From UBA9655 sp964597045 (GTDB lineage Bacteria; Pseudomonadota; Alphaproteobacteria; UBA9655): DNA of 64,000 nt. Position numbers and translations under genes: made by a program. The stretch spans positions 232,650-296,649 of the forward strand of contig CAZQWE010000002.1 in the NCBI GenBank assembly GCA_964597045.1, given 5' to 3'. Below the pieces are notes generated by a model, which had not been told where the DNA came from, did not search any database, and was given only the letters and a program-made list of their open reading frames with translations. Shown here piece by piece: positions 48,909 to 58,379 of this stretch (the stretch's first letter is position 1; every line of letters starts with the position of its first letter).

Positions 48909-50606
48909 GTGAACCAAGAGACAACTTATCTATTTAATATTCTTGCATTTTTAATGGCAGGTGTGGGTGTTGTCTTTTTGTTCCGTCGCATGAAAGCAAG
49001 TCCAGTCCTCGGTTATTTAGTTGCGGGGATTCTCATTGGCCCTCATGTTCTTAAAATCATTACGGATCCAACAGAAACTCACTTCTTGGGTGAACTCGGT
49101 GTTCTCTTTCTTCTCTTTACCTTAGGACTCGAGCTCCCCCTTCAACGACTCCAATCGATGAAGAAATATGTCTTCGGACTTGGGACAGCCCAGGTTTTGT
49201 TGACAGGAAGCGTATTCATGTTTCTGGGGTATTACCTAGGCTTACCCCTTGAAGCTTCAATCCTCATCGGTGGAGCTCTTTCCCTTTCTTCAACAGCTGT
49301 TGTTGTTCAAGTTCTCAATGACCGACGTGAACTCGTGTCTCGATTTGGCCGGATTACTTTTTCTGTTCTGCTTTTTCAAGACTTAGCCGTTGTTTTCCTC
49401 CTCATCTTAACAATTACCTTAGGAACGGAAGGTGTTAGCGTCCCCCTAGAGCTAACCATTGCTTTAATTAAAGCATCTATCGCCCTTGTTATCATAATCG
49501 GCCTTGGGCGTCTTGTCTTTCGGCCCATCTACAGAGCTGTTGCGACGAGTGGAAACCCTGAGCTTTTCATGGCGACAACATTTATGGTCATACTCGGCAC
49601 AAGCTTCCTCACTGAGATCTCTGGTTTATCTATGGAACTGGGGGCGTTTTTAGCAGGGATTCTTTTAGCAGAAACGGAATACCGTCATCAAATTGAAGCT
49701 GACATCCAACCTTTCAGAGGCCTTCTTTTAGGTGTATTCTTTATGGCTGTTGGTATGGGCATTGATATTGTTGCCCTTTACTCATCCTTTAAAGAGGTTA
49801 TCTTCTTATTTTTATTTATTCTTATTATGAAGATATTATTAACCTATCTACTTGCTAGACTCGCTCGTTTAAAAACGTCTACGAGTATTAGAATTTCCCT
49901 ATTACTCGCAGGAGGGGGTGAGTTTGTTTTTGTGATCTTCTCCCCACCGATTATTGACAAGTTTCTTCCTGGAGGTCTTTCAGATATCATCTTTTTATCT
50001 GTCACTTTGTCCATGGCCTTAACGCCCGTATTAGCTGTTTTGGGGAAATGGATTGCTGAAAAATTCCAAGTGTATGAAACCCAAGCAAATCCTAAATTGG
50101 CGACCGAAGAAATTGCTGAACTTAAAAATCATATTATTATTGCCGGATTTGGAAGAGTTGGGCAAATGCTTGGAGACCTGCTTGCCGCTCGTTTTATACC
50201 GTTTGTGGCTATTGATACAGATATGAGACGAGTCGTGGAAGGTCGTGAAAAAGGATGGCCTGTCTTTTTTGGTGATGCAAAAAGACTTGAAGTCATGAAA
50301 GCCGTCGGCGCTGAAAATGCAAATGCTATTGTCATTACTCTTAACCAACCTACTTCTTCAGTTCGTGTCGTGACCATGTTACGACGACACTTTCCAGACT
50401 TACCCGTCTGCGTCCGCGTCAAAGACCACAAGCACCAAGAAAAACTCATGGACTCAGGAGCCCGTCTTGTCGTCCCAGAAACTGTTGAACCAACGGTTCA
50501 ACTGGCAACAACAGTTATGCATGTCTTAGGAATGCCTCCTGATGAAACTGCCCAAATGATTGATACCTTTAGAAGACAACATTGGGTAACAAATGATCCA
50601 AAGTAA
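48909..50606 (+). CDS. Kef-type monovalent cation:proton antiporter (CPA2)
   Basis: A 565-residue antiporter starting at GTG 48909. Twelve or so membrane helices include the CPA2 core LGVLFLLFTLGLELPLQRL and GGALSLSSTAVVVQVL. The C-terminal TrkA-N domain (about 400-520) has an NAD-binding HIIIAGFGRVGQMLGDLL and IDTDMRRVVEGREKGWPVFFGDAK. Such proteins exchange K+ or Na+ for protons and respond to nucleotides or glutathione adducts. GAGAG precedes the start. Confidence 0.93.
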   Translation: MNQETTYLFNILAFLMAGVGVVFLFRRMKASPVLGYLVAGILIGPHVLKIITDPTETHFLGELGVLFLLFTLGLELPLQRLQSMKKYVFGLGTAQVLLTGSVFMFLGYYLGLPLEASILIGGALSLSSTAVVVQVLNDRRELVSRFGRITFSVLLFQDLAVVFLLILTITLGTEGVSVPLELTIALIKASIALVIIIGLGRLVFRPIYRAVATSGNPELFMATTFMVILGTSFLTEISGLSMELGAFLAGILLAETEYRHQIEADIQPFRGLLLGVFFMAVGMGIDIVALYSSFKEVIFLFLFILIMKILLTYLLARLARLKTSTSIRISLLLAGGGEFVFVIFSPPIIDKFLPGGLSDIIFLSVTLSMALTPVLAVLGKWIAEKFQVYETQANPKLATEEIAELKNHIIIAGFGRVGQMLGDLLAARFIPFVAIDTDMRRVVEGREKGWPVFFGDAKRLEVMKAVGAENANAIVITLNQPTSSVRVVTMLRRHFPDLPVCVRVKDHKHQEKLMDSGARLVVPETVEPTVQLATTVMHVLGMPPDETAQMIDTFRRQHWVTNDPK

Positions 50607-50677
50607 TTCACCATAATTTTTTTGACTTTTCCCTCAATTCGTCTATATAAGATGGGCCCATTGGAAAGGAGGCAATC

Positions 50678-51538
50678 ATGCACGTCAAAACTGTAGATTA
50701 TACGTCCCCCACTGCTGCCAAGGAATTCGTCGATTCCCTTCATAATACAGGCTTTGTGGTTCTTTCAAACCACCCCATTAAACCTGACCTCTCCAATCGT
50801 GTTTATGAAGACTGGATAGCCTTCTTTAAATCTGATGAGAAAATGAATTATCTCTTTAATCCAAATGTTTTAAGGCAAACAGGTTTTGTTCCATTTTCGA
50901 TGGCTGAAAGTGCCAAAGGTAATCCTATTCGTGACCTCAAAGAAATGTATGACTATCGAGATGAAACCGATTTACCGAAGAACATGAGCCGCAGCACACA
51001 ACATCTGTTTGATGATATGCTTAACCTTGCTGACGAGCTTCTCATGTGGATGGAGCAAGGGTTGCCTGATGAGATCGCAACGTCCCTTTCAGAACCCCTC
51101 AATGAAATGATAAAAGGGGATATGTCCATGGTTCGAGCCCTTCATTACCCTCCTCTTCGTAAAAATGAAGAAAAGGGAGCCATAAGGTCAGCACCTCATC
51201 AAGATATCAATATGATTACTCTCCTGCCAGCTTCCACGGCCCCCGGCCTACAAGTTCAAGACAATGCGGGAAGATGGCATGAAGTCTCTTGCGATCCCGG
51301 AACAATTGTGATTAATGTTGGAGATTCTTTACAAATGGCAACAAAAGGATTTTATAAATCTACAACTCACCAGGTCACAAACCCTGTTGGGGAGGAAGCC
51401 TTAAAGTCAAGATATTCCTTGCCTTTCTTCCTTCATGCTCGTAAAGACGTGAGACTCTCTGAAAACCATACAGCAGGGAGCTATCTCACTGAAAGATTAA
51501 TAGAAATTGGGCTCATGCCAGAAAATAAAGCTGCGTAA
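50678..51538 (+). CDS. 2OG-Fe(II) oxygenase, isopenicillin N synthase-like
   Basis: A 286-residue oxygenase of the double-stranded beta-helix type. Iron ligands: His and Asp in RSAPHQDINMITLLPAS and His in KSTTHQVTNPV; the 2-oxoglutarate Arg is in KSRYSLPFFLHA. N-terminal residues resemble the DIOX_N fold (FVVLSNHPIKPD). Substrate cannot be told; hydroxylation of a small molecule is likely. GGAAAGGAGG upstream. It precedes a ferredoxin gene, probably one transcript. Confidence 0.9.
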   Translation: MHVKTVDYTSPTAAKEFVDSLHNTGFVVLSNHPIKPDLSNRVYEDWIAFFKSDEKMNYLFNPNVLRQTGFVPFSMAESAKGNPIRDLKEMYDYRDETDLPKNMSRSTQHLFDDMLNLADELLMWMEQGLPDEIATSLSEPLNEMIKGDMSMVRALHYPPLRKNEEKGAIRSAPHQDINMITLLPASTAPGLQVQDNAGRWHEVSCDPGTIVINVGDSLQMATKGFYKSTTHQVTNPVGEEALKSRYSLPFFLHARKDVRLSENHTAGSYLTERLIEIGLMPENKAA

Positions 51539-51555
51539 TTTTAGGAGATGTGTTT

Positions 51556-51891
51556 ATGCCAAAAATGACATTTATTAAGCCTGATGGAGAAAACGTTACG
51601 GTGGATGCCCCAAATGGTTTGTCAATCCTTGAGATAGCCCATCAAAATAGTGACAAGCTTTATCTTGAAGGTGCCTGTGAAGGCTCTCTTGCCTGTTCAA
51701 CCTGCCACATTGTTGTAGAACCCGATTGGTATGAGCTGCTCGCAGAAGCCACCGAAGACGAAGAAGATATGCTCGATCTTGCTTTCGGTTTGACAAAAAC
51801 CTCGAGACTCGGATGCCAAATCATCATGCGCCCTGAGCTTGATGGCCTTGTTGTGAGGCTTCCTACGGCAACAAGAAATATGATGGTGTAA
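51556..51891 (+). CDS. fdx: 2Fe-2S ferredoxin (ISC/adrenodoxin type)
   Basis: A 111-residue ferredoxin from the ATG at 51556 (AGGAG nine bases upstream, preferred over the GTG at 51550). Cluster cysteines: GACEGSLACSTCHIVV (three) and RLGCQIIM. The adrenodoxin-type loop (EDEEDMLDLAFGLTKTSRLG) is typical of ISC-related ferredoxins serving Fe-S assembly. Seventeen bases after the oxygenase gene, which it might also serve. Confidence 0.92.
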   Translation: MPKMTFIKPDGENVTVDAPNGLSILEIAHQNSDKLYLEGACEGSLACSTCHIVVEPDWYELLAEATEDEEDMLDLAFGLTKTSRLGCQIIMRPELDGLVVRLPTATRNMMV

Positions 51892-51908
51892 GAGTAAAAC
51901 ACTGAGTG

Positions 51909-51944
51909 TGTCATTGCAAAGAGCGGAGCGACACGGCAATGACG
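51909..51944. repeat. Short palindromic repeat after the ferredoxin gene
   Basis: TGTCATTGCAAAGAGCGGAG and CGACACGGCAATGACGAC, with TCATTGC facing GCAATGA. It belongs to the CGTCATTGCGAGGAG family and probably also forms the end of the ferredoxin transcript. Confidence 0.6.
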
Positions 51945-52107
51945 ACTTAACGGTTTACATTTCTATTGACAAACTCGCCTTATACCCATAAATACAGAAT
52001 CATGAGAAAGTATTTTAATCATTTTCTAGTTTCTTCATTTCGTTCTTCACGAAAGCGCTAGCGCGCGCATATTATTATTCAATATTTTAGCTACTTAACC
52101 AAGCCAA

Positions 52108-52227
52108 CGTCATTCCTGCGAAAGCAGGAATCCAGTACAATTATTTATTGCGAAGCAATGTAATGATATCTACATTCCTTCGGAATGTGTTGTTTTTCCT
52201 GGATCCCTGCTTTCGCAGGGATGACGC
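52108..52227. repeat. 120-bp palindromic element, relative of 39775-39908
   Basis: Two hairpins, CATTCCTGCGAAAGCAGGAATC and GATCCCTGCTTTCGCAGGGATGAC (given in parts), lie at the ends and also pair with each other as long inverted repeats. Between them is the shared middle ATTCCTTCGGAAT. Structure and middle match the inner element at 39775-39908. It sits upstream of the permease gene. Confidence 0.75.
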
Positions 52228-52266
52228 AAGCAGAGATAAACAAATTACACTTTTTTGGAGAATAAA

Positions 52267-53553
52267 ATGACGACTCGTCAATCTGAAGATAAAATTGGCC
52301 TTTGGCCTCTCACATCACTCGTCACTGGTAACCTTGTGGGCTCCGGTGTATACTTACTCCCAACCTCCCTTGCCATTTATGGTTCTATCAGCCTATTTGG
52401 CTGGGTAATTACCTCCATAGGGGCGATCCTCTTATCCCTTGTGTTTGCGCAATTAAGCTCACATGTTGCAAAGACAGGTGGTCCCTACCTTTATGCAAGG
52501 GAAGCATTCGGAGATACTGTCGGATACTTTGTCGCTTGGGGATATTGGATGCTCTCCTGGATGAGCAACCCTGCCCTTGCTGTGGCTGCAGTAGGATATA
52601 TTTCAATGCTGTCTGGGGGACTAGATCCAATTACAAGCTTTATTCTTGAGCTTTTGATTGTTGCGGGTCTGACTTCCTTTAACTTCATGGGCATAAAAAT
52701 TACAGGCCGAACGGAGCTTTTTCTGACTTGTATCAAAGTGTTACCCCTACTTCTCCTTCCTATCATAGGGCTTCTTTATATTAATCCCGATCATTTCACG
52801 GCTGTTATCCCCGAAGGTAAAACTTTTGGGCAAGCCATCAATTCTGTGGCATTCCTCACTCTTTGGGCATTCGTTGGCCTCGAGACAGGAACAGTTCCTG
52901 CGGGACAAGTGATTAACGCTAAGAAAACAGTTCCACAAGCCACGATCTTGGGCACGATTATTGCCGCACTCGTTTACATTGTGGGAACCATTGCTGTTAT
53001 GGGTGTTGTCCCGCCCGAACAACTTGTTGCATCCAATGCACCTTACGCAGATGCGGCCCATATTATATTTGGAGGGAGCTGGTCTATTCCTGTCGCACTA
53101 GCCGCGATTATCACATGTCTTGGCACTCTTAACGGATGGATACTCGTTGTTGGTCGTATTCCTTATGGTGCAGCTGAGGATGGATTGTTTCCTAAAATTT
53201 TCCAAAAAACGACCAAACATGGAACGCCGTATTGGGGAGTGCTCATCTCCTCAAGTTGCTCCCTCCCCTTGTTGCTCATGTCGCTCCAAAGCACTCTCCT
53301 GCAACAATTTAACTTTATCATTGATGTAGCTGTTACGCTGATTCTTCTTGTGTATACAATATCCGTCTTAGCGTATTTAAGACTTCTTGTAAAAACAAAG
53401 AATTATACCTTTGGAAAAATCATACTTGGGATCAGTGCTCTTTGTTTTACCCTGTGGGCACTTTGGGCTGCAAGCCTCACAATGGTTGGACTTTCGCTCA
53501 TTATAGTTTTATGTGGAATACCCATGTTCCTCTGGATGAAACGGAATAGGTAA
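52267..53553 (+). CDS. APC-family amino acid permease, AdiC-like
   Basis: A 428-residue permease from the ATG at 52267 (GGAG seven bases upstream; a TTG at 52255 is less likely). Twelve membrane helices are predicted. The substrate-site loop GNLVGSGVYLLPTSLA near the N-terminus and helix 6 (AFVGLETGTVPAGQV), plus RIPYGAAEDGLFP, fit the AdiC/arginine-type antiporter group. The exact amino acid is uncertain. A permease of this kind suits a host-dependent cell. Confidence 0.88.
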   Translation: MTTRQSEDKIGLWPLTSLVTGNLVGSGVYLLPTSLAIYGSISLFGWVITSIGAILLSLVFAQLSSHVAKTGGPYLYAREAFGDTVGYFVAWGYWMLSWMSNPALAVAAVGYISMLSGGLDPITSFILELLIVAGLTSFNFMGIKITGRTELFLTCIKVLPLLLLPIIGLLYINPDHFTAVIPEGKTFGQAINSVAFLTLWAFVGLETGTVPAGQVINAKKTVPQATILGTIIAALVYIVGTIAVMGVVPPEQLVASNAPYADAAHIIFGGSWSIPVALAAIITCLGTLNGWILVVGRIPYGAAEDGLFPKIFQKTTKHGTPYWGVLISSSCSLPLLLMSLQSTLLQQFNFIIDVAVTLILLVYTISVLAYLRLLVKTKNYTFGKIILGISALCFTLWALWAASLTMVGLSLIIVLCGIPMFLWMKRNR

Positions 53554-53631
53554 GATTTGCCTTACTTTACACAATGAATGATGAGGTACCATCCGCAAAA
53601 GGAAAGGGCTCATGAGGATGACGCCAGGTAG

Positions 53632-56208
53632 TTAGTTCACTCCTGACATCTCTAAACCGCTCTTTCCTGCCGTGACTTTGATCGTTGCCCCATCATTGAT
53701 TTTCCCTTCTAGAATCAGTGTTGCCAACGGATTCTGGAGTTCCCGCTGAATAACGCGCTTTAAGGGTCGAGCACCGTAAGCCGGATCAAAGCCTTGATCG
53801 CCAAGCCAGTGGAGAGCCTTGTCATCTAAATCAAGCTTCATCTTTCGATCCTTCAACAAGTTCAAAAGGCGCTGCAATTGAATCTTCACGATATCACTCA
53901 TGTCCTCACGTGAGAGGCGGCGGAACAGAAGGATTTCATCCAACCGGTTGAGGAACTCTGGCCTGAAAGCTCCTCGAACGATATCCATCACTTGCTTCCT
54001 GAGTTTTTCAGTAATTTCACCAGAATGCTCTGCAAGCAAATGGCTTCCCAAGTTTGAAGTTAAAATGATGAGTGTATTCCTAAAATCAACTGTTCGGCCT
54101 TGCCCATCCGTCAATCGACCATCATCAAGGACTTGAAGGAGAACGTTAAACACATCAGGGTGTGCCTTTTCCACCTCATCAAAGAGGATGACTTGATAGG
54201 GTCTCCGTCGCACGGCTTCCGTCAAGCTTCCGCCTTCCTCATAACCCACATAGCCAGGAGGAGCACCAATGAGTCTTGCAACCGAATGCTTTTCCATAAA
54301 TTCTGACATATCAATACGCGTCATGGCCGTGTCATCATCAAATAGAAATTCAGCCAAAGCTTTGCACAGCTCCGTTTTCCCCACCCCCGTTGGCCCTAAG
54401 AAAAGGAAAGATCCTATGGGTCGATTGATATCTTGCAAACCTGCTCGGGCGCGCCTGACGGCTTGGCTCACAGCAATTACGGCTTCAGATTGACCAACGA
54501 CACGCCTTTGAAGGTTTTCCTCCATTTTGAGAAGTTTTTCCCTCTCTCCTTCCATCATTTTATCAACAGGAACACCTGTCCACCTTGACACAATGGCGGC
54601 TATGTCATCGGCTGTGACTTCCTCTTTAATCATTTGCTCTTGGCCTTGACTCTCAGAGTCCCTCAGCTTTTTCTCAAGTTGCGGAATAACGCTGTACATG
54701 AGCTCACCAGCACGGGCCAAATCCCCTGCTCTTTGTGCAATTTCAAGATCATTACGAGCTTGATCAAGTGTTTCTTTAATCTTCTGAGTTCCTGCAAGCT
54801 TTTCCTTCTCTGCACTCCAAGCCGCCGTTAAGACATTGGCATGAGATTCGAGATCAGCGAGTTCCTTCTCAAGCTTTTCCAGCCTATCCTTTGAGGCCTG
54901 ATCCTTTTCTTTCTTCAAGGCTTCCCGCTCAATCTTAAGCTGCATAATACGTCGGTCGAGCTCATCAATTTCCTCAGGTTTTGAATCAACTTCAATGCGA
55001 AGGCGACTTGAGGCTTCATCTACAAGATCAATCGCTTTATCCGGCAAATACCGATCCGTAATATAACGATTCGATAACGTTGCTGCAGCCACAATGGCAC
55101 CGTCTGTTATACGAATTCCATGATGAAGTTCGTACTTTTCCTTAAGTCCTCTAAGAATCGAAATAGTATCTTCAACCGTTGGCTCTCCAACAAAGACAGG
55201 CTGAAACCGACGAGCAAGGGCGGCATCCTTCTCAATATGCTTTCGGTATTCATCCAACGTTGTAGCCCCAACACAATGCAATTCGCCGCGAGCTAGGGCG
55301 GGTTTTAACATGTTGGAGGCATCCATAGCACCCTCCGCCTTTCCTGCGCCTACAAGCGTGTGGAGCTCATCAATGAAGAGGACAATATCGCCATCACTAT
55401 TTGTAATTTCAGAAAGGACGGCCTTAAGACGCTCCTCAAACTCTCCCCGAAACTTGGCACCCGCAATTAATGCTCCCATATCAAGGGACATGAGTTTAAT
55501 ATTTCTTAGGGATTCAGGAACGTCCCCTTTAATAATTCGGTGGGCAAGACCTTCCACAATAGCCGTTTTACCCACACCTGGCTCCCCTATAAGGACGGGA
55601 TTATTCTTTGTACGACGGGACAGGACTTGCACAGTACGACGAATCTCCTCATCTCGTCCAATCACAGGATCAAGCTTGCCCTCACGTGCCAATGCCGTCA
55701 TATCCGTTGCATACTTCCTGAGGGCATCATACTGAGATTCGGCTGTAGCTGTATCTGCAGAACGTCCCTTACGCATGGATTGAATGGCTATCATTAACTT
55801 AACTGGAGTGACAGTAGCTTCAGCTAAAACCTTACCTGCATCCGTATCTTTAGAGAGAGCTAAAGCATAGAGGAGAAACTCAACAGTTACAAATGTGTCC
55901 CCTGCCTTTTTAGCTTCTTTCTCAGCTAAATCAAAGACTTGCCCCAACTCGGGAGAGAGAAAGACTTGCCCAGATCCACTGCCTCCAACTTTAGGCAATC
56001 GATCAAGCTCTTCCGTTGTGAGCTCAAGTGCTTTTTCAGGAATGCCGCCAGCCGTTCTAATGAGGCTCGCGCATAGACCTTCCTCATCGTCCAACAATAC
56101 TTTAAGCAAATGAATAGGAAGAATGCGTTGATGTCCATCCCGTTGAGCCAAAGATTGAGCCGCTTGTATAAACCCTTGAGAGCGTTCTGTGTACATCTGA
56201 ATATTCAT
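53632..56208 (-). CDS. clpB: ATP-dependent disaggregase ClpB
   Basis: An 858-residue ClpB. Order: N domain, first AAA+ (GEPGVGKTAIVEGLA, FIDELHTLVGAG), long middle coiled-coil domain (about 400-530), second AAA+ (GPTGVGKTELCKALAEF, PPGYVGYEEGG, ILFDEVEKAHP). No ClpP-binding tripeptide is evident, so it acts as a disaggregase with DnaK. The middle domain distinguishes it from the T6SS ATPase ClpV. Transcribed from the promoter at 56235-56263. Confidence 0.96.
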   Translation of the reverse strand: MNIQMYTERSQGFIQAAQSLAQRDGHQRILPIHLLKVLLDDEEGLCASLIRTAGGIPEKALELTTEELDRLPKVGGSGSGQVFLSPELGQVFDLAEKEAKKAGDTFVTVEFLLYALALSKDTDAGKVLAEATVTPVKLMIAIQSMRKGRSADTATAESQYDALRKYATDMTALAREGKLDPVIGRDEEIRRTVQVLSRRTKNNPVLIGEPGVGKTAIVEGLAHRIIKGDVPESLRNIKLMSLDMGALIAGAKFRGEFEERLKAVLSEITNSDGDIVLFIDELHTLVGAGKAEGAMDASNMLKPALARGELHCVGATTLDEYRKHIEKDAALARRFQPVFVGEPTVEDTISILRGLKEKYELHHGIRITDGAIVAAATLSNRYITDRYLPDKAIDLVDEASSRLRIEVDSKPEEIDELDRRIMQLKIEREALKKEKDQASKDRLEKLEKELADLESHANVLTAAWSAEKEKLAGTQKIKETLDQARNDLEIAQRAGDLARAGELMYSVIPQLEKKLRDSESQGQEQMIKEEVTADDIAAIVSRWTGVPVDKMMEGEREKLLKMEENLQRRVVGQSEAVIAVSQAVRRARAGLQDINRPIGSFLFLGPTGVGKTELCKALAEFLFDDDTAMTRIDMSEFMEKHSVARLIGAPPGYVGYEEGGSLTEAVRRRPYQVILFDEVEKAHPDVFNVLLQVLDDGRLTDGQGRTVDFRNTLIILTSNLGSHLLAEHSGEITEKLRKQVMDIVRGAFRPEFLNRLDEILLFRRLSREDMSDIVKIQLQRLLNLLKDRKMKLDLDDKALHWLGDQGFDPAYGARPLKRVIQRELQNPLATLILEGKINDGATIKVTAGKSGLEMSGVN

Positions 56209-56227
56209 ATTTCACCTTAATTTTTGC

Positions 56228-56263
56228 GTCATATAGTATGACATGAACTCTATAAAAAGGCAA
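56228..56263 (-). promoter_or_regulatory. clpB promoter with overlapping inverted repeat
   Basis: On the reverse strand TTGCCT (56258-56263) and CATACT (56235-56240) are 17 bases apart. The inverted repeat GTCATA-TAG-TATGAC (56228-56242) covers the -10 and looks like an operator. No sigma-32 consensus stands out. The location, just before the clpB ATG, supports the assignment. Confidence 0.5.
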
Positions 56264-56319
56264 AATGAATACTCAAATTTTTCTTGACTCCCAAGTAAAT
56301 ACATGATTGGCTGATCAAA

Positions 56320-56366
56320 CTCCCTCATAGTGAGGGATGTTAAATCATTATTAAAGGAGATCTGCT
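56320..56366 (+). promoter_or_regulatory. Hairpin in the leader of the TrpX-like gene
   Basis: CCCTCA-TAG-TGAGGG forms a six-pair stem about 30 bases before the AAAGGAGA site of the short frame at 56367. It is not followed by a U-run. A role in mRNA stability or control is possible. Confidence 0.35.
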
Positions 56367-56483
56367 ATGATTACATTAAATCGACTTCGACTTACGGGCT
56401 TTATATTTGAACGAACTCATAATTACAACTTTATATATAAGGAATTTAAACAATGGATATCAAAAACGTTTTCAAAATCATAA
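56367..56483 (+). CDS. Possible 38-codon upstream frame overlapping the TrpX-like gene
   Basis: ATG at 56367 has an excellent AAAGGAGA site, whereas the main gene at 56453 has a weaker one. The frame encodes MITLNRLRLTGFIFERTHNY and continues to TAA at 56481-56483, ending about 30 bases into the main gene in another frame. It could couple translation. Only one Trp codon is present, so classic attenuation is unlikely. Confidence 0.3.
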   Translation: MITLNRLRLTGFIFERTHNYNFIYKEFKQWISKTFSKS

Positions 56484-57436
56484 GCACAACAGTCTTATTA
56501 ACATTAACCTCGTTTGGCCTTTTTGCGGCCTCACCTCCCCCTCTTAAAACAGTTCTTATCACACAGATTACATCTCACCCTTCAGCAGATGCCGTTCGAC
56601 AAGGTGTTCTTGCGGGCCTGAAAGATGGTGGATTTATAGATGGAAAGAATATCACAGTCACTATTGCAAATGCCCATGGCAACACAACAACAGCCATGCA
56701 AATTGCAAAAAAGTTTGTCTCGCTTAAACCGGATTTAATGATTCCCATAACAACACCTTCTACCCAGGCCATTATTCAAGCCAATGAGGAATTCAAATAT
56801 CCTGTAGTCTTCGCGGCTGTTACGGATCCCGTAGGCGCGGGCATTGTCAAATCTTTACAAAATCCTGGGGGTTCAGTTACTGGTTCAACAGATGCAGCGC
56901 CCCTCAAACATCAATTTGAGATATTTAAACAAATCTTACCGAACATAAAAACACTCGGGATATTGTACAATCCAGGGGACAACAGTTCTGCCACCCCTGT
57001 GAAGGAAGCCAAAGAATTAGCAAAGCAAATGGGCTGGACCATTATTGAAGCTACATCCCCAAAAACAGGGGATGTCCCTGCCGCTATGCAAAAACTTGTT
57101 GGGGATAAAGTTGACGCTGTATTTGTTCCTCTTGATAACACCGTACTTTCAGCAATGGATTCGGTTGTTAAAATTGGGAATGAAGCAAAGATTCCTGTCT
57201 TATCAAGCGATAGCGATTCTGTCGGTCAAGGCGCTCTTGTCTCTTCAGGCTATACTCACTTTTCCACTGGCTACGCAGCAGGATTCCTAGCCTCCCGCGT
57301 TCTAAAGGGTGAAAATCCAAGTAATATTCCCATCGCCAATGCTCAAGATCTTAACATTTACGTTAACCTAAAAAGTGCCGAAAAACTTGGTATTAAAATT
57401 TCTCCTGAGATTTTAAAGACCGCTCAAAAGCTTTAG
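56453..57436 (+). CDS. ABC-type solute-binding protein, TrpX/PF04392-like
   Basis: A 327-residue periplasmic binding protein with signal peptide (IISTTVLLTLTSFGLFAA). Family pattern: HPSADAVRQGVLAGLKDGGFIDGKNITV, PVVFAAVTDPVGAGIVKSLQNPGGSVTG (in parts) and LGILYNPGDNSS; PVLSSDSDSVGQGALVSSGYTHFSTGY closes the second lobe. Relatives bind tryptophan or tyrosine, among others. The partner permease and ATPase are not adjacent, so it is an orphan binding protein here. A hairpin terminator follows. Confidence 0.88.
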   Translation: MDIKNVFKIISTTVLLTLTSFGLFAASPPPLKTVLITQITSHPSADAVRQGVLAGLKDGGFIDGKNITVTIANAHGNTTTAMQIAKKFVSLKPDLMIPITTPSTQAIIQANEEFKYPVVFAAVTDPVGAGIVKSLQNPGGSVTGSTDAAPLKHQFEIFKQILPNIKTLGILYNPGDNSSATPVKEAKELAKQMGWTIIEATSPKTGDVPAAMQKLVGDKVDAVFVPLDNTVLSAMDSVVKIGNEAKIPVLSSDSDSVGQGALVSSGYTHFSTGYAAGFLASRVLKGENPSNIPIANAQDLNIYVNLKSAEKLGIKISPEILKTAQKL

Positions 57437-57440
57437 GAAT

Positions 57441-57480
57441 AAGCCCCGGTTTACATCTGTTAGATCGGGGCTTTCCCCTT
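57441..57480 (+). terminator. Terminator of the solute-binding protein gene
   Basis: AAGCCCCG (57441-57448) pairs with CGGGGCTT (57466-57473) with an inner ATCTGTTAGAT loop region; TTTCCCCTTG follows. A strong stem, a weak U-run. Confidence 0.7.
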
Positions 57481-57641
57481 GTTTCTACCCATCAATCTCT
57501 GCATCCTATATATGCATTTCACCATATATTTCATATGCTTAACAAAGGTCTTTAATCATTCTTAACCATTTTTTTAAAAAACAGCTGGAAATCTATAATT
57601 TTATGTATATAAAAGAAGGACAGAAAAATAAATTTTGGTAA

Positions 57642-58379
57642 GTGGTCTTGAACAAAACTATAGATAGTTTTTTAGGTGGAAGAATACAAATCGTACAGCC
57701 ATCAGAGGGGTATCGTGCGGGTATTGATCCTATTTTCTTAGCGGCATCTCTTCACCCAAAGCAAAGTGAAAAGATACTTGATGTGGGTGCGGGGGTAGGT
57801 GTGGCAGCCATTGCTCTTGCAATAAGGTGCCCACAAGCTAATATTATTGGCCTTGAGATTCAACCTGATCTTGTAAACCTAGCAAACGAAAATATCGAAA
57901 CGAATAATCTTAAAGGGCGTGTTGAAATGATCACAGGAGATTTGTTGTCTCCTCCTGATATTTTACCCCATCATTCCTTTGATCATGTCATGACGAATCC
58001 CCCTTACTATGAAGACCACCGGACACAAACCTCTCCTATTCCCGGTAAGGCACAAGCAAATACGGAAACCGTTGACGTGGGTGAGTGGATAAAATCTTCT
58101 CTTAAGTTTCTTAAACCAAAAGGTTTATTTACGATGATACACCGTGCAGAACGTCTGTCTGACATTCTGTATCATTTAGAAAATAAAGTGGGCGATCTTG
58201 TGCTTTTTCCTCTTTGGCCTGGTGAAGAAAAACCAGCCAGGCGTTTCTTAATCCAAGGAAGAAAAAATCGTAGTGGAGAACTAAGGATTTCAAAAGGGCT
58301 CTGCCTTCATGGAGGGGCTGAGAAATATACACCAGAAGCTGAGGCTATTCTCCGTCACGCAGAGGGTTTAGTCCTTTAG
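57642..58379 (+). CDS. trmN6: tRNA1(Val) (adenine37-N6)-methyltransferase-like
   Basis: A 245-residue class I methyltransferase from GTG 57642 (TTG 57648 possible). Motif I is ILDVGAGVGVAAIALAIRCP; the catalytic NPPY motif of N6-adenine enzymes is in HVMTNPPYYEDH. The N-terminal DSFLGGRIQIVQPSEGYRAGIDPIFLAA is characteristic of the TrmN6/YfiC group. It ends 35 bases inside the convergent acpS gene. The 205-base gap before it has only AT-rich sequence. Confidence 0.88.
   Translation: MVLNKTIDSFLGGRIQIVQPSEGYRAGIDPIFLAASLHPKQSEKILDVGAGVGVAAIALAIRCPQANIIGLEIQPDLVNLANENIETNNLKGRVEMITGDLLSPPDILPHHSFDHVMTNPPYYEDHRTQTSPIPGKAQANTETVDVGEWIKSSLKFLKPKGLFTMIHRAERLSDILYHLENKVGDLVLFPLWPGEEKPARRFLIQGRKNRSGELRISKGLCLHGGAEKYTPEAEAILRHAEGLVL

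Noticed and set aside
53632..56208. clpB considered as the T6SS ATPase clpV
   Set aside because: The long middle coiled-coil domain and sequence match ClpB; it is also far from the T6SS genes.
57552..57570. TTAATCATTCTTAACCAT upstream of trmN6 as a CtrA box
   Set aside because: Spacer is six bases instead of seven and no -10 element is positioned next to it.
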